Positions 8,525 to 18,400 of a stretch of 64,000 nucleotides of DNA are shown one piece after another. Each line of letters opens with the position of its first letter. Positions within the stretch are counted from its first letter, which is position 1. The DNA is from Chitinophaga oryzae. Lineage in GTDB: Bacteria > Bacteroidota > Bacteroidia > Chitinophagales > Chitinophagaceae. Position numbers and translations under genes: made by a program. The notes beneath the pieces are model-generated. The model saw only the letters and a program-made list of their open reading frames with translations. It was not told the DNA's origin and did not search any database. The stretch spans positions 6,262,001 to 6,326,000 of the forward strand of contig NZ_CP051204.2 of assembly GCF_012516375.2 (NCBI RefSeq), read 5' to 3'.

Positions 8525-9607
8525 TCAGCGTATTTTAAACCAGGCGATCAGCCATCCGGTCACTTCGCTGTAGCTGCGGATACCTTTCTGCTGTTTGTTC
8601 GCTTTCAGGTATTGGTCATACAAGACGGTGGAGTAGTCATCCACTTTGCCCGTATACTTTTCGTAGAAAGTAATGATGCTTTTATAATCAGCCTTTACGC
8701 CGGGGAGTGCCCGGCGCCAGATATCCTTTGCCAGCACCGTGTCTCTGACGGCCAGCTGGCGTACGCTGTAGAGGAGCATATCAAAATTGGCCGCATAACG
8801 GAAATGGCTATCCTGAATGCTGGTAGCGGCGAGATATCCCACGAAATTGGCATCTTCTTCCGGCGCATATCCCAGCTGGTGGGCTATTTCATGGCAGGTA
8901 ATGATGGGTTGCAGCACCGTGGGCACGGTCGTGTTCACCTGTGCTTCGAGGGTGAAGGGATTAAGGTATCCGGTTACCCCGGGATAGTTGAGCCATTCGC
9001 CGAAGAGTGCTTTTTTCACGCAGGGCGCCTTGTACCGGAAAGCCGGCCAGCGTTCGGCAGCGGCCTGATAGGCGGCGGCCGCGCGGGCGAACAGCGGGGT
9101 GGTTAAGTCCGGCCGGGTAACGCCTATGGTATCGCCGAGGCGTTGTTTTTCGGCGTTGGTGAGCCGCAGCAGGGTATCTGACAGCTGGTAGAGTTGCTGT
9201 GTGTTATAGTCGCCGGTGATGATGCCGGTATCGCGCAGCAGGGTATTGCGTTCGTAGTTGAATCCCCAGAGAATGAGAAAGGCAAGATAGAGCTTCAGGA
9301 CAAAATGGATACCGCGCAGGGTGAGCCAGCCGGCTTCCCCCCATTGCAGGCGGACAAGTTTATAACATAGTTTTAACAAATAAAACAGGGAAGTTACAAT
9401 CCAGGCGGTATATATTACGTCCCCAACACTGAATGGTACTATACCTGTTAACTGTCGAAATACCGTACTGATACTGCTGTACCACCTATGGAAGTAAGCT
9501 TCGCTGAAGCGGTTACTCCAGGCAAAGCATCCCTTTAACAACAGTATACCCGCAAGTGTTAATACAATACGGACGATCTTCTTTATAATTTTGGCTTTTG
9601 TTTCCAT
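8525..9607 (-). CDS. DUF3810 membrane protein with zinc-protease-like HExxH motif
   Basis: The product, read from the ATG at 9607 (METKAKIIKKIVRIVL), is 360 residues. It has three N-terminal hydrophobic segments (about 10-30, 55-80 and 95-120) and a soluble domain. That domain holds 'ITCHEIAHQLGYAPEEDANFVGYLA', an HExxH zinc-metalloprotease-like motif with a downstream Glu that could be the third ligand. DUF3810 proteins are common in Bacteroidota and uncharacterised; proteolytic activity is inference from the motif. A longer start at 9661 is possible, but would overlap the divergent gene and lacks signal-like character. Only 14 bases separate the two divergent start codons. Confidence 0.85.
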   Translation of the reverse strand: METKAKIIKKIVRIVLTLAGILLLKGCFAWSNRFSEAYFHRWYSSISTVFRQLTGIVPFSVGDVIYTAWIVTSLFYLLKLCYKLVRLQWGEAGWLTLRGIHFVLKLYLAFLILWGFNYERNTLLRDTGIITGDYNTQQLYQLSDTLLRLTNAEKQRLGDTIGVTRPDLTTPLFARAAAAYQAAAERWPAFRYKAPCVKKALFGEWLNYPGVTGYLNPFTLEAQVNTTVPTVLQPIITCHEIAHQLGYAPEEDANFVGYLAATSIQDSHFRYAANFDMLLYSVRQLAVRDTVLAKDIWRRALPGVKADYKSIITFYEKYTGKVDDYSTVLYDQYLKANKQQKGIRSYSEVTGWLIAWFKIR

Positions 9608-9621
9608 ATAAGCGGCGAAAC

Positions 9622-10500
9622 ATGATCGATGAAATTCTACAAAAACAACTGAGCGCGGCATTATCCGAACAGCTGAAAGTGAAAATACATATTAATGACG
9701 CAAAAAGCGTACATGGTGGCGATATTAACCAAACATTTCGTATAGGCACCAACGAGGGATATTTTTTCCTGAAGCTGAATGATGCCAGGCGTTATCCGGA
9801 TATGTTTGCCGCCGAGTATGCCGGCCTGGAGGCGCTGCATGCTGCGCGGGCGCTGACGGTGCCGCAGCCGCTGGCTTACGGGCAGAGCAACGGGCAGTCG
9901 TACCTGTTGATGGAGCTGATGGTGAAAGGCAATGCGGTCCAGGATTTCTGGGAGCATTTTGCGCAGTCGCTGGCGCAGCAGCACCGGAAAACGCAGCCAC
10001 ATTACGGGTATCCTGCGCCGAATTACATCGGCACTGTCCGGCAGTACAATACGCCTTACAGCAGCTGGCCGGTATTTTATGCGTTCAACCGGCTGATGCC
10101 GCTGATACGGATGGCTTATGACCAGCGTATTATAGAGCAGGGCATGGTGCAGCAGGCGGAGCGGCTTTGCCGGCAGTTGCCGCAGTTGTTTCCGGCGGAG
10201 GCGCCGGCGTTGTTGCATGGGGATTTATGGTCGGGCAATTTTATGGTAGGGCCGGATGGCAGGGCTTGTGTATTTGACCCGGCGGTGTACTACGGGCACC
10301 GGGAGATGGACCTGGCGATGACGCGTTTGTTCGGCGGTTTTGACACCCGTTTTTACTATGCCTATCAGGCAGCCTGGCCGCTGTCGCCGGGGTGGCAACA
10401 GCGGATTGGCGTTTGCCAGTTATATCCTTTGCTGGTGCATATGTTATTATTTGGCGGAAACTATTACAACAGTATCCGGGAGGTATTGCAGGCCTATTGA
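9622..10500 (+). CDS. fructosamine kinase family protein
   Basis: The 292-residue product, from the ATG at 9622 (MIDEILQKQLSAAL), has the fructosamine/ketosamine-3-kinase fold, related to aminoglycoside phosphotransferases. 'VHGGDINQTFRI' is the nucleotide-binding loop, 'FFLKLND' contains the ATP lysine, and 'LLHGDLWSGNFM' is the catalytic loop with the Asp base. 'CVFDPAVYYGHREMDLAMTRLFGG' supplies the Mg-binding Asp. The family phosphorylates glycated amines, leading to deglycation of proteins or small molecules. The last seven bases overlap the stop of the convergent histidine kinase gene. Confidence 0.92.
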   Translation: MIDEILQKQLSAALSEQLKVKIHINDAKSVHGGDINQTFRIGTNEGYFFLKLNDARRYPDMFAAEYAGLEALHAARALTVPQPLAYGQSNGQSYLLMELMVKGNAVQDFWEHFAQSLAQQHRKTQPHYGYPAPNYIGTVRQYNTPYSSWPVFYAFNRLMPLIRMAYDQRIIEQGMVQQAERLCRQLPQLFPAEAPALLHGDLWSGNFMVGPDGRACVFDPAVYYGHREMDLAMTRLFGGFDTRFYYAYQAAWPLSPGWQQRIGVCQLYPLLVHMLLFGGNYYNSIREVLQAY

Positions 10501-12926
10501 TGGGGATGTGAGGCGGCGTCCACAAATTCCCGCATACGGGCATATTCTTCATCCACTACCGGATAGTATTTATCCACGTCTGCCACGATTTCATCGAACA
10601 GGCGGGCAGCGCTTTCCGGTTGCTGCGGTTCTCCCGTGCGGAGGTTGTTTTCCAGTTCCTGCATTTTGGCGCTGATCCAGGTGAGGCCTACCATGGCGAA
10701 GTTGGGTTTCAGTTTATGTACCTGGAACTTCACCCTTTCCCAGTCACCGGTGTCTACGATGGCTTTTAATTTTTTGATTTCGTCCCGGATGGTCCGGATA
10801 AATATTTCAAATAAGTCGGCCGCATAGGAAATATTGTTCTCATAGAGCGCTGTGAGATACTTAACGTCCAATTCCGGGTGGAACTCAAATCCGCTGATAT
10901 TCTGCACTTCTTCTTCCATTATTAATTCTGTTTCTTCTTCGTTGAGATATTTGTTAAAGATCTGTAGTAGCTGATCCGGCGTATACGGTTTAATAAGTAT
11001 GTCGGTGATGCCCGCGGCCCTGACGGTGGCGGCGGTGTTTTCCATGGCTACAGCGGTGGTGGCGATAATAGGTGTTGCCACATTAAATTGGTTTTCATCT
11101 GTCCTGATTTGTTGGGCCAGTTCCAGTCCATTCATGCCGGGGATACGGATATCCATGAGGATAAGGTCATACTGCCGGGCGTTGAGAAACCATGTGGCAT
11201 CGGGTCCATTGGTGGCCAGCTGGTAATTGATTTTATATTTTTCCAGGAGGCTCATCATGTAGCGCAGGTTCATCTGATTGTCTTCCACTACCAGCACACG
11301 GGCTTCCTCAAAGGTACGTTGTTTAAGTTTTTTACGGGGTTTGATTCCCGAAGCCGAGATGGGTTTTCTGCTGTCCATGAACGGGAGATCAAAAACGAAG
11401 CAGGTATTGTATCCCTGGCAGTCTTCCACGTTGATGGTCCCGCCGAGCAGTTCCACGAGTTGTTTCACGATGGCGAGGCCGAGGCCGGTGCCGCCGTATT
11501 TTTCGCGGATATCTGCTTCCGCCTGTTTATAGTTGCGGAAAATCAGCTCCAGTTTATCTTTCGGGATACCGATGCCGGTATCGCAGACCCGGAAGCGGAC
11601 CCAGATGGTATTATCGAGCCAGCTTTCCTGGGTGGCTTTAATGGCAATTTCTCCTTCGCTGGTGAATTTCTCTGCATTTCCTAACAAATTGAGCAATATT
11701 TGGTTCAGCAGCACGTCATCTCCGATGAGCCAGGTGTTGAGGTTGGCGTCCAGTTCAGCGGTGATGGAGACGGGGCGCCGGCCCAGTTTGAGTTCAAAGG
11801 TATGGCGGAGGGACTGTATCAGTTCGCGGGGATTGAATTCCCGCTGGTTGACCTGCAGTTCGCCTGCTTCTATGCGGGAAATATCGAGTATATCGCTGAC
11901 GATGCCCAGCAGTATGCCGGAGGAATGTTTCAGGATGTTGACATATTCCTTCTGCTGGGGGTCGAGGCTGGTTTCCTCGAGGAGGTGGGCCATGCCGATG
12001 ATGGCGTTGAGGGGGGTGCGTATTTCGTGGCTCATGCTGGCCAGGAAGTCTTTCTGGGCGATGCGGGCCTCTTCAGCGAGGCGGCGGGCATTTTCCAGTT
12101 CGCGCTGGAGGCGTTTCTGCCCGGTGATGTCCATGTGGATGCCGGCGCCTCCGGTGATGTTGCCGTTGCGGTCGTACACATTGGCCGAGCTGGCGAGCAC
12201 CCATCTGCGGGAGCCGTCTTTCAGCACTATTTCCATATCATAAACGAGGGGTACGTTTTCCGAGAGGCGTTTACGGCGGAGGGCGCGGGCGAAGGCCCGG
12301 TTTTCTTCCGGCACGAACACGTCGGTGATGTTTTTGCCCAGCAGTTCCGCTTCCGTATAACCGGAGAGGCGGCAGAAGCTTTCATATACGCGGGTGATGT
12401 TACCGTCGAGGTCGGTTTCGCACATAGCCGCGTTCAGGTTATTGAGCATGACGCGGAATTTGTGCTCGTTGCGTTTTATTTCTTCCTGGACGTGGTATTT
12501 GCGGGTGATATTGATGACCTGCCAGATACTGCCTTTAAAGCCGGGACCGTCAAAAACGGGGGTATAGGCCACTTCTACGGTAGTTCCGGTTTCCAGCACC
12601 AGTTCCCAGCCGAAAAGGGGCTTTTTTTCGCTTCTGATGGCATTCATTCTGGCGGCGAAGGTGTCCGGCCCGGTAACGAGCGGTTTCAAAAGCAGGATGA
12701 GGTCGTCAAAAGGGAGATTTTCCGGGATGGGCTGTGGCAGGCGCCTGGATAAGACGTCGTTTGTCCAGCAGCAACGGAAGTCCTCATCTGTCACTAGGAT
12801 ACCGGCGCTGGTATGGCTGAGCCATGCGTGGATAGGCAGCGAGCAGATGTCCGGGGTGTCACGGGCAGCCGGGAGGGCCGTGTCAGGAGCCGGGATTTTC
12901 CTTGCATTCTTTCCTTTGGATGTCAT
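10494..12926 (-). CDS. hybrid sensor histidine kinase (PAS-PAS-HisKA-HATPase-REC-HPt)
   Basis: The 810-residue product contains a complete phosphorelay. Two PAS domains lie at about 35-140 and 155-275. The dimerisation/phosphoacceptor helix has 'ASMSHEIRTPLNAIIGM' (His about 299). The HATPase domain has 'NLLGNAEKFT', 'DTGIGIP' and 'GGTGLGLAIVKQL' (400-515). A receiver domain has 'VLVVEDNQMN', phosphoacceptor 'LILMDIRIPGMNG' and 'IKPYTPDQL' (547-665), and a C-terminal HPt domain has 'QVHKLKPNFAMVGL' (about 755). No membrane segment is seen, so it is probably a cytosolic sensor whose PAS domains detect an internal signal. No partner response regulator is adjacent. Confidence 0.95.
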   Translation of the reverse strand: MTSKGKNARKIPAPDTALPAARDTPDICSLPIHAWLSHTSAGILVTDEDFRCCWTNDVLSRRLPQPIPENLPFDDLILLLKPLVTGPDTFAARMNAIRSEKKPLFGWELVLETGTTVEVAYTPVFDGPGFKGSIWQVINITRKYHVQEEIKRNEHKFRVMLNNLNAAMCETDLDGNITRVYESFCRLSGYTEAELLGKNITDVFVPEENRAFARALRRKRLSENVPLVYDMEIVLKDGSRRWVLASSANVYDRNGNITGGAGIHMDITGQKRLQRELENARRLAEEARIAQKDFLASMSHEIRTPLNAIIGMAHLLEETSLDPQQKEYVNILKHSSGILLGIVSDILDISRIEAGELQVNQREFNPRELIQSLRHTFELKLGRRPVSITAELDANLNTWLIGDDVLLNQILLNLLGNAEKFTSEGEIAIKATQESWLDNTIWVRFRVCDTGIGIPKDKLELIFRNYKQAEADIREKYGGTGLGLAIVKQLVELLGGTINVEDCQGYNTCFVFDLPFMDSRKPISASGIKPRKKLKQRTFEEARVLVVEDNQMNLRYMMSLLEKYKINYQLATNGPDATWFLNARQYDLILMDIRIPGMNGLELAQQIRTDENQFNVATPIIATTAVAMENTAATVRAAGITDILIKPYTPDQLLQIFNKYLNEEETELIMEEEVQNISGFEFHPELDVKYLTALYENNISYAADLFEIFIRTIRDEIKKLKAIVDTGDWERVKFQVHKLKPNFAMVGLTWISAKMQELENNLRTGEPQQPESAARLFDEIVADVDKYYPVVDEEYARMREFVDAASHPHQ

Positions 12927-13116
12927 TGGTTATGATGGCCAGGGGACTTCAGGTTTTCAATTTCACGGTTGTATTGCAAAAAACAGGTATGAGATAAAGG
13001 CGGAAATCCTTACCTTTGCGGCTCACTCCCGCTGTTTAGCAACAGCAATATGGATGATATTCTGATATATAAATATATATAATCCGGATATCGAAAGTGA
13101 ACAAATTTATGAAATT

Positions 13117-13146
13117 TTTGCAATTGCAAATATTTAATTACCTTTG
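13117..13146 (+). promoter_or_regulatory. Bacteroidota-type promoter for the DUF177-rpmF-plsX operon
   Basis: TTTG at 13117-13120 and TACCTTTG at 13139-13146, 18 bases apart, match the Bacteroidota primary sigma consensus (TTTG, about 19 bases, TAnnTTTG). The DUF177 start codon follows at 13174. A second TACCTTTG occurs at 13011-13018 without an equally good upstream box. Confidence 0.7.
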
Positions 13147-13173
13147 CATCCCTCTAAAAGTGAGGACATTGAT

Positions 13174-13716
13174 ATGAAACCACTCCGCGAATTTGAGATA
13201 GCCTTTGTTGGATTAAAACCAGGGGTGCATTCATTTCAGTATGAGATCGGGGAAAGTTTCTTTGAGCATTTTGAAGGAGAAAGGGACTTCAGTGATTGTA
13301 AGGCGACGGTGAACCTGACGCTGGACAAGAAGGTAAATTTCTTTTTACTGAAGTTTGAGATCGGCGGTACGGTAACTGTTACCTGCGACCGTTGCGGGCA
13401 GCCTTACGAGCTGCAGCTCTGGGATGAGTTCAACCAGATTGTGAAAATGGCGGACAATCCCGAAGAAATGGCCAGTGAAGACGCAGATCCGGATGTAGCG
13501 TATATTTCCAAGACCGAGAGCCATCTGAACGTGGCGGAATGGATATACGAATTTATCCTGCTGAGCATTCCGATGCAACGCATCCATCCTGACACTGCCG
13601 ATGGCAAAAGCGGATGTGATCCAAAGGTAATAGAAATGCTGGAGCGTATGAACCAGCAGGCAAAAGAGAACGATAACCCAATCTGGAAAGGATTGGATAA
13701 ATTTAAGGACAATTAA
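13174..13716 (+). CDS. DUF177 (YceD-family) protein
   Basis: The 180-residue product is read from MKPLREFEIAFVGLKPG, because this is the family-like start and the longer frame upstream runs into the promoter. It has a 'VTCDRCGQPYEL' segment with two cysteines (the conserved CxRCL-like motif) and an acidic 'EDADPDVAYI' stretch followed by 'WIYEFILLSIPMQRIH', all diagnostic of DUF177. In plants and bacteria these proteins are linked to 23S rRNA metabolism. The position directly upstream of rpmF, 12 bases away, is the conserved context for the family. Confidence 0.92.
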   Translation: MKPLREFEIAFVGLKPGVHSFQYEIGESFFEHFEGERDFSDCKATVNLTLDKKVNFFLLKFEIGGTVTVTCDRCGQPYELQLWDEFNQIVKMADNPEEMASEDADPDVAYISKTESHLNVAEWIYEFILLSIPMQRIHPDTADGKSGCDPKVIEMLERMNQQAKENDNPIWKGLDKFKDN

Positions 13717-13728
13717 AAATTAAATAAA

Positions 13729-13923
13729 ATGCCAAATCCTAAACGCAGACATTCTCAGCAGAGATCAGCAAAGAGAAGAACGCATTACAAGGCGGTAGCG
13801 GATACATTAAGCACAGACAGCGCAACCGGTGAAGTGCACCTGAGACATCGTGCTCATTGGGTAGAAAACAAACTGTACTACAAAGGAAAAGTAGTGTTGG
13901 AAAAACAGAGCGCAGCTAAATAA
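13729..13923 (+). CDS. rpmF: 50S ribosomal protein L32
   Basis: The 64-residue basic protein begins MPNPKRRHSQQRSAKRR, the universal L32 N-terminus, and continues with 'HLRHRAHWVENKLYYKGKVVL'. The zinc-binding cysteines present in some L32 proteins are absent, as in the non-zinc form. It follows the DUF177 gene and precedes plsX, the classic gene order in many bacteria. Confidence 0.97.
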   Translation: MPNPKRRHSQQRSAKRRTHYKAVADTLSTDSATGEVHLRHRAHWVENKLYYKGKVVLEKQSAAK

Positions 13924-13969
13924 TTATTTTACTATTTTTACCCGAGCTAACAAGACAAACTTGAGTTAC

Positions 13970-14917
13970 ATGAGAATCGGGCTTGATATGATGGGAGGCG
14001 ATTTTGCCCCCGCAGCAGCAGTAAAAGGAGTAAAGTTATTTTTAGACACCGTTGCATCTGATGCGCATCTGGTACTGATAGGGGACGAGTCACAACTGGT
14101 CCCTTTATTAGCGGAAGCGCAGGTGGACCAATCAAAATATTCAGTTGTTCATTCATCCCAGGTAATCGGGATGAATGAACACCCTACCAAGGCACTGAAA
14201 GAGAAGCCACAATCCTCCATCTCTATTGGCTTTCATTTACTTAAAAATGAAAAGATAGATGCTTTCATCAGCGCAGGTAACACCGGCGCCATGATGGTAG
14301 GCACCTTTTATTCCATTAAAGCCATCGAGGGAGTGCAACGTCCTACTATTTCTACCCTGGTCCCCCGTGAAAACGGTACACAAGGACTGATGCTGGATGT
14401 AGGTATCAACGCTGACTGTAAACCTGAAAACCTGGTGCAATTTGCCGTTCTGGGTTCCCTGTATTCCAAACACATCCTGAAGGTCGACAATCCAAAGGTT
14501 GGTCTGCTGAATATCGGCGAAGAAGAAGGCAAAGGCAACTTACTGGCACAGGCCACCTACCCGCTGTTAAAAGAAAACAAACAAATCAATTTCATCGGAA
14601 ATATCGAAGGCAGAGATGTTTTGACCGAAAAAGCCGATGTCATTGTATGTGAAGGTTTTACCGGCAACATTATCTTAAAAATGGCCGAATCCGTTTACGA
14701 TATCGCCGTAAGACGCAATATCAACGACGAATACCTGAACAAATTAGACTCAGAATCCTATGGCGGCACTCCCGTACTGGGCGTTAACAAACCAGTGATC
14801 ATCGGTCACGGTATCTCCCAGAACGTTGCCTTCAAAAATATGATCCTGCTGGCACAACAAATGATCGAAAGTAAACTGCTGGAAAAGATCCAAGAGAGCT
14901 TCCACAGCAGCAACTAA
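13970..14917 (+). CDS. plsX: phosphate acyltransferase PlsX
   Basis: The 315-residue product converts acyl-ACP to acyl phosphate, the first step of the PlsX/PlsY route to lysophosphatidic acid. The start MRIGLDMMGGDFAP is the family signature; a TTG three codons upstream is possible but less likely. Other conserved segments are 'ISAGNTGAMMVGT', 'MLDVGINADCKPENLVQFAVLGS' and 'VCEGFTGNIILKMAE'. It is a soluble, peripheral membrane enzyme. In many genomes fabH follows, but here the operon ends at a strong terminator at 14941. Confidence 0.97.
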   Translation: MRIGLDMMGGDFAPAAAVKGVKLFLDTVASDAHLVLIGDESQLVPLLAEAQVDQSKYSVVHSSQVIGMNEHPTKALKEKPQSSISIGFHLLKNEKIDAFISAGNTGAMMVGTFYSIKAIEGVQRPTISTLVPRENGTQGLMLDVGINADCKPENLVQFAVLGSLYSKHILKVDNPKVGLLNIGEEEGKGNLLAQATYPLLKENKQINFIGNIEGRDVLTEKADVIVCEGFTGNIILKMAESVYDIAVRRNINDEYLNKLDSESYGGTPVLGVNKPVIIGHGISQNVAFKNMILLAQQMIESKLLEKIQESFHSSN

Positions 14918-14940
14918 GAGAATAAGAGAAAAGATATTGA

Positions 14941-14970
14941 AAAGAGGCAAACCGGATGGTTTGCCTCTTT
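14941..14970 (+). terminator. intrinsic terminator after plsX
   Basis: A 13-bp stem, aaagaggcaaacc (14941-14953) with ggtttgcctcttt (14958-14970), has a 4-base loop and is followed by tttgtttg. It ends the DUF177-rpmF-plsX operon. Confidence 0.9.
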
Positions 14971-14993
14971 TTGTTTGTGCGGCATTTTTAGTT

Positions 14994-15102
14994 GCCCAGG
15001 GATTCGGGCCAGGCCAGGGGATTCAGGCCAGAGGTCAGGCCAGAGGTCAGGCCAGGGGTCAGGCCAGGGGTCAGGCCAGGGATTCAGGCCAGGGATTCAG
15101 GC
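14994..15102. repeat. tandem repeat, 12-14 bp unit (GGCCAGRGGTCA type)
   Basis: About eight head-to-tail copies of ggccag(a/g)ggtca or the longer ggccagggattca fill 109 bases between the plsX terminator and a palindrome at 15111. The alternation of the two unit types suggests stepwise expansion. No protein is plausibly encoded. Confidence 0.85.
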
Positions 15103-15110
15103 CCAGAAAT

Positions 15111-15304
15111 CCCAGGGCTGATGCCCTGGGCAACAATGTTGTTCAAATTCGTAATGAAGAAGAAAGCAAATGGATGTAAAAAGGTTTGTCTGTTATATAT
15201 AGCAGCTGTAATTGTAATGGAGGAAAGAAGGTCTGCCGATAATTGAAGGCCGTATTATCATGGATAATTTGAATAACATCGTAACCCCGGGTGTGAGCCC
15301 GGGG
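15111..15304. repeat. two palindromic elements flanking 150 bases of non-coding DNA
   Basis: The arms cccagggc/gccctggg (15111-15130) and ccccggg/cccgggg (15285-15304) form two short GC-rich hairpins with similar context (a 'ccc...tga...ggg-ca' core). The second shares its core with the hairpin at 6136-6164. Dispersed palindromes of this kind are typical REP-like elements. The bases between them show no gene. Confidence 0.6.
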
Positions 15305-15470
15305 CATAAGGAGTGAGCATGACCAGGCATAAGAAGTGACCATGACCAGGCATCGCGAGTGAGCATAACCAGGCATAGCGAGTGAGCATAACCAGGCATA
15401 GCGAGTGAACCCCAAAACACAAGTGTGAAGCCTGGACACAGGCGTGGGCCCGAAACATACGAGTGCCCGG
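15304..15470. repeat. tandem repeat, 23-bp unit (ccaggcatagcgagtgagcat core)
   Basis: About five copies of a 23-bp unit containing 'aggcatagcgagtgagcat' run from 15304 to 15410. They continue as three decayed copies of about 20 bp (…acacaagtgtgaagcc, …acacaggcgtgggcc, …acatacgagtgcccgg) to 15470, right up to the stop of the histidine kinase gene. All six frames give only low-complexity repeat peptides, so this is non-coding. Confidence 0.85.
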
Positions 15471-18400
15471 CTACTGCCCCTCGTAAAGCGGAAGCTTCAC
15501 ATAAAAGGTAGTGCCTTCATTGAGTTTTGTTTCAAACCATATCTCCCCTCTTGTTTGCTCCGCAATATTCTTACACATCGCCAGCCCTAATCCGGTACCG
15601 GATGATTTGGTGGTAAAATTGGGTACAAAAATCCGGGACTGCACCTCTGGTGAGATCCCTCCCCCGTTGTCTGCCACGCTTACGATCACGTAGTGGTCGG
15701 CCGTCTCCTGCAGCCGTACGCGGATATGGCCTTCGGTTTCTTCCGGAATAGCCTGAATGGCGTTGAGCAACAGGTTGGTAAACAACCGGTTCATCTGGGT
15801 TTTATCGGCAAATACATACAGCGGCCTGCCTGGTTCCACGTATTCGATGCTGCAGTCTTCCTGCGTTTGGTACAGGCCTGTCAGCGACGACAGCACTTCA
15901 TTGAGCAACACCACCTCGTTGTTCGGCTCCCCGATACGGGCAAAGGCCGAGAAGTCGGAAGCTATATTGGACAGGTGTTCTATCTGTTCTACCAGCGTAC
16001 GGGCCACATTGGTGGACAGTTCCTTTACATTGGGGGAATCGCCGGCAATGGCCCGCTGGAGGTATTGTATGCTCAGCTTCATCGGCGTCAGCGGATTCTT
16101 GATCTCATGGGCTACCTGCCGTGCCATTTCCCGCCAGGCCCCTTCCCTTTCGCTCTTGGCCAGCCTTGCGGCGCTGACTTCCAGCTTCCGCACCATCTTA
16201 TTGTATTCTTTCACCAGGGCGCCGATTTCATCGTCTTTGTCCCATTCGATTTCATCGTTCCGCTGTCCCAGGTTCACATGCCGCAGCTTCTCCGTCACCA
16301 GCGAGAACGACCGGGTAATGGAATTGGTGATCAGCAGCGCCACCATCCCCGCGATAAGGAAGATGAACGCGTTGAAGTTGATCAACGCTACGAGGAAGTT
16401 CGAGATCTGCTGGTTACGTTCCGTCTGCGTAGCGAAATAAGGGACGTTGAGATAGGCCATTACATCCCCGCTGCGGTTGCGCAGCGGCATATAGCCGGAG
16501 AGGAACGGCATGCTGCCGATCTTTTCTGTCTGTATAAACTGGATATGCTGCAGGCGGGATATCTCGTAATAAGCCATGGGCTCCATTTTACCGGAGATCA
16601 GCCCTTTTTCCGTCATCAGCGGCTGCGTGGTGAGCCGCAGGTTGCCATCGGCGTCGTATACGTTGATGTCCAGCGCGCGCTCGTTGGCGATGTTGCCCAA
16701 CGCGGCAGTCAGTTTCTCTTTAAACACGGGATCATACATGTTGTCGATCTCGTCCATGTCGCGCTGGTTAAGGAATACCGTTTCCACATCGGTGGCCACC
16801 TCTCCCATCGTTTTGCTCAGTCTTTCGCGGTTCTGCACTTCCGAGCGCCAGATGAAGAACATGGTGGTGGTAATACCGAGTATCACGAAAGAGAATACCA
16901 CTACAAAGATGATGGTGCCATGTACTTTTTTGCGGATACTGATGTTGATCAGCGCCCGTATGTTGCTGAGGCGCATACGCGCCTTAATGAGCAAGTCAAA
17001 TACCTTGTATATCACGATAATCAACAGGAACAGGCAGAACATGTACGCAAAAAGCGTGATAAACTCCACGAACGTACGGCTTTGTTTTACCACAAACACC
17101 ACTTTCTCAGGCGAAGCGCGATAGATCATTTCCGAGTGGCCGTCTACATCCTTGATGGTCAGTTCACCTGGCGGCACATCGCCGGGATACAGCCGGATGG
17201 GGAACGGGTAATCGCTGTAATGGCTTACCAGCACGCCTTTATCATAGATAGCATAAGAGTAGTTGGCCTGCGATTCCCGGCTGCGGTCGTAGAGGTCGCC
17301 CTCCACCAGCAACTCGGGGTAGAGCCGTTCCTGGCTGAATATCTTGGGTTTGAGCACATACACCAGCCAGCCGGTGCCGGTGTTGTCCACCGGGTTATGG
17401 AATTCTTTCTTACCGATGTAATTATAGTCGTTGAAACTGGGCTCGTAGTAATAGAGGTCGTTGCCGCTGACGTCTGTGGGTGAAGCTTCCGATTCGAAGA
17501 ACATACGGCGGTTGAACGAAATCAGGCTGGTGGTGTCTCCCGGATAGATAGGCTGGCCGTTTTCATCGTACGGATAGAACGCCACATCAAAGCGGCTCAG
17601 GTATCCCTGGAAATAATTCTGCAGCAGCACTTCTTCCATACGGGCTTTGGACTGTTTATTTCCTTTGTCCAGAAAGAAGTACTGCATGTATTCATCGTGT
17701 TCAATTTTTTTGCCCAGGTCGTTGAGCAGCATTTCGAGGTACGGGTCTTTCTGTTTGGAGAGATCGGCCGCCAGTTTTTCGCGGGCGGACAGTTCTTTCT
17801 GATCGTTGTAATACACCAGTGCGCCGGAGGTGGTGATCGTGAGCAGGAAGAGCCAGAACAGGAAAGGCACGGTGGCCACGCTGCTTTCAAAACGATCGGC
17901 CAGGAAATCGAGCAGCACGATATACAGCAGCAGCCAGATAACCATCGCCACGGAGAAAGGCAGTTCCGGGTTATGAATACGGAACAGCAGCCAGATGATG
18001 CCTACCGCCGCCAGCCACACGTATTTGGTGCGGTACTGGAAGTTGGTGAGCTCATTGAGCAGGTAGTTGATGATCTGGGAGAAGAACAGGAAGCTGAAAG
18101 AGATGAACCCGAGCACCACGAACCCGATCAGGCTGTATTCGTTGAGGCTGAAAGGGTTGGTCACGTCAAACGAGATGCGGGAGTCTATCACGAGGCTCTG
18201 GATCAGGTCTGCCAGGAACTGTTCCACCATGTACAGCAGGAGGCTGGCCACGATGATCACAATACTTTGCAGCCAGCGTTTGCGGAGTACCGGCAGGTTG
18301 ATCGTTTTTACGTGTTCGCGGAAGAACAGGATCATCCAGAAGGCCAGCAGTACGTTGAGCAGCAGGTCTCCCAGTGAGTAGAATATTTCATCTTTCGCAT

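Noticed and set aside
15143..15458. Overlapping minus-strand frames giving repeated AMPGYAHS-type peptides
   Set aside because: They are translations of the 23-bp tandem repeat and exist in several frames at once, so they reflect the repeat and not proteins.
15304..15470. Possible CRISPR array
   Set aside because: The repeats are contiguous 23-bp units without unique spacers and no cas genes are near.
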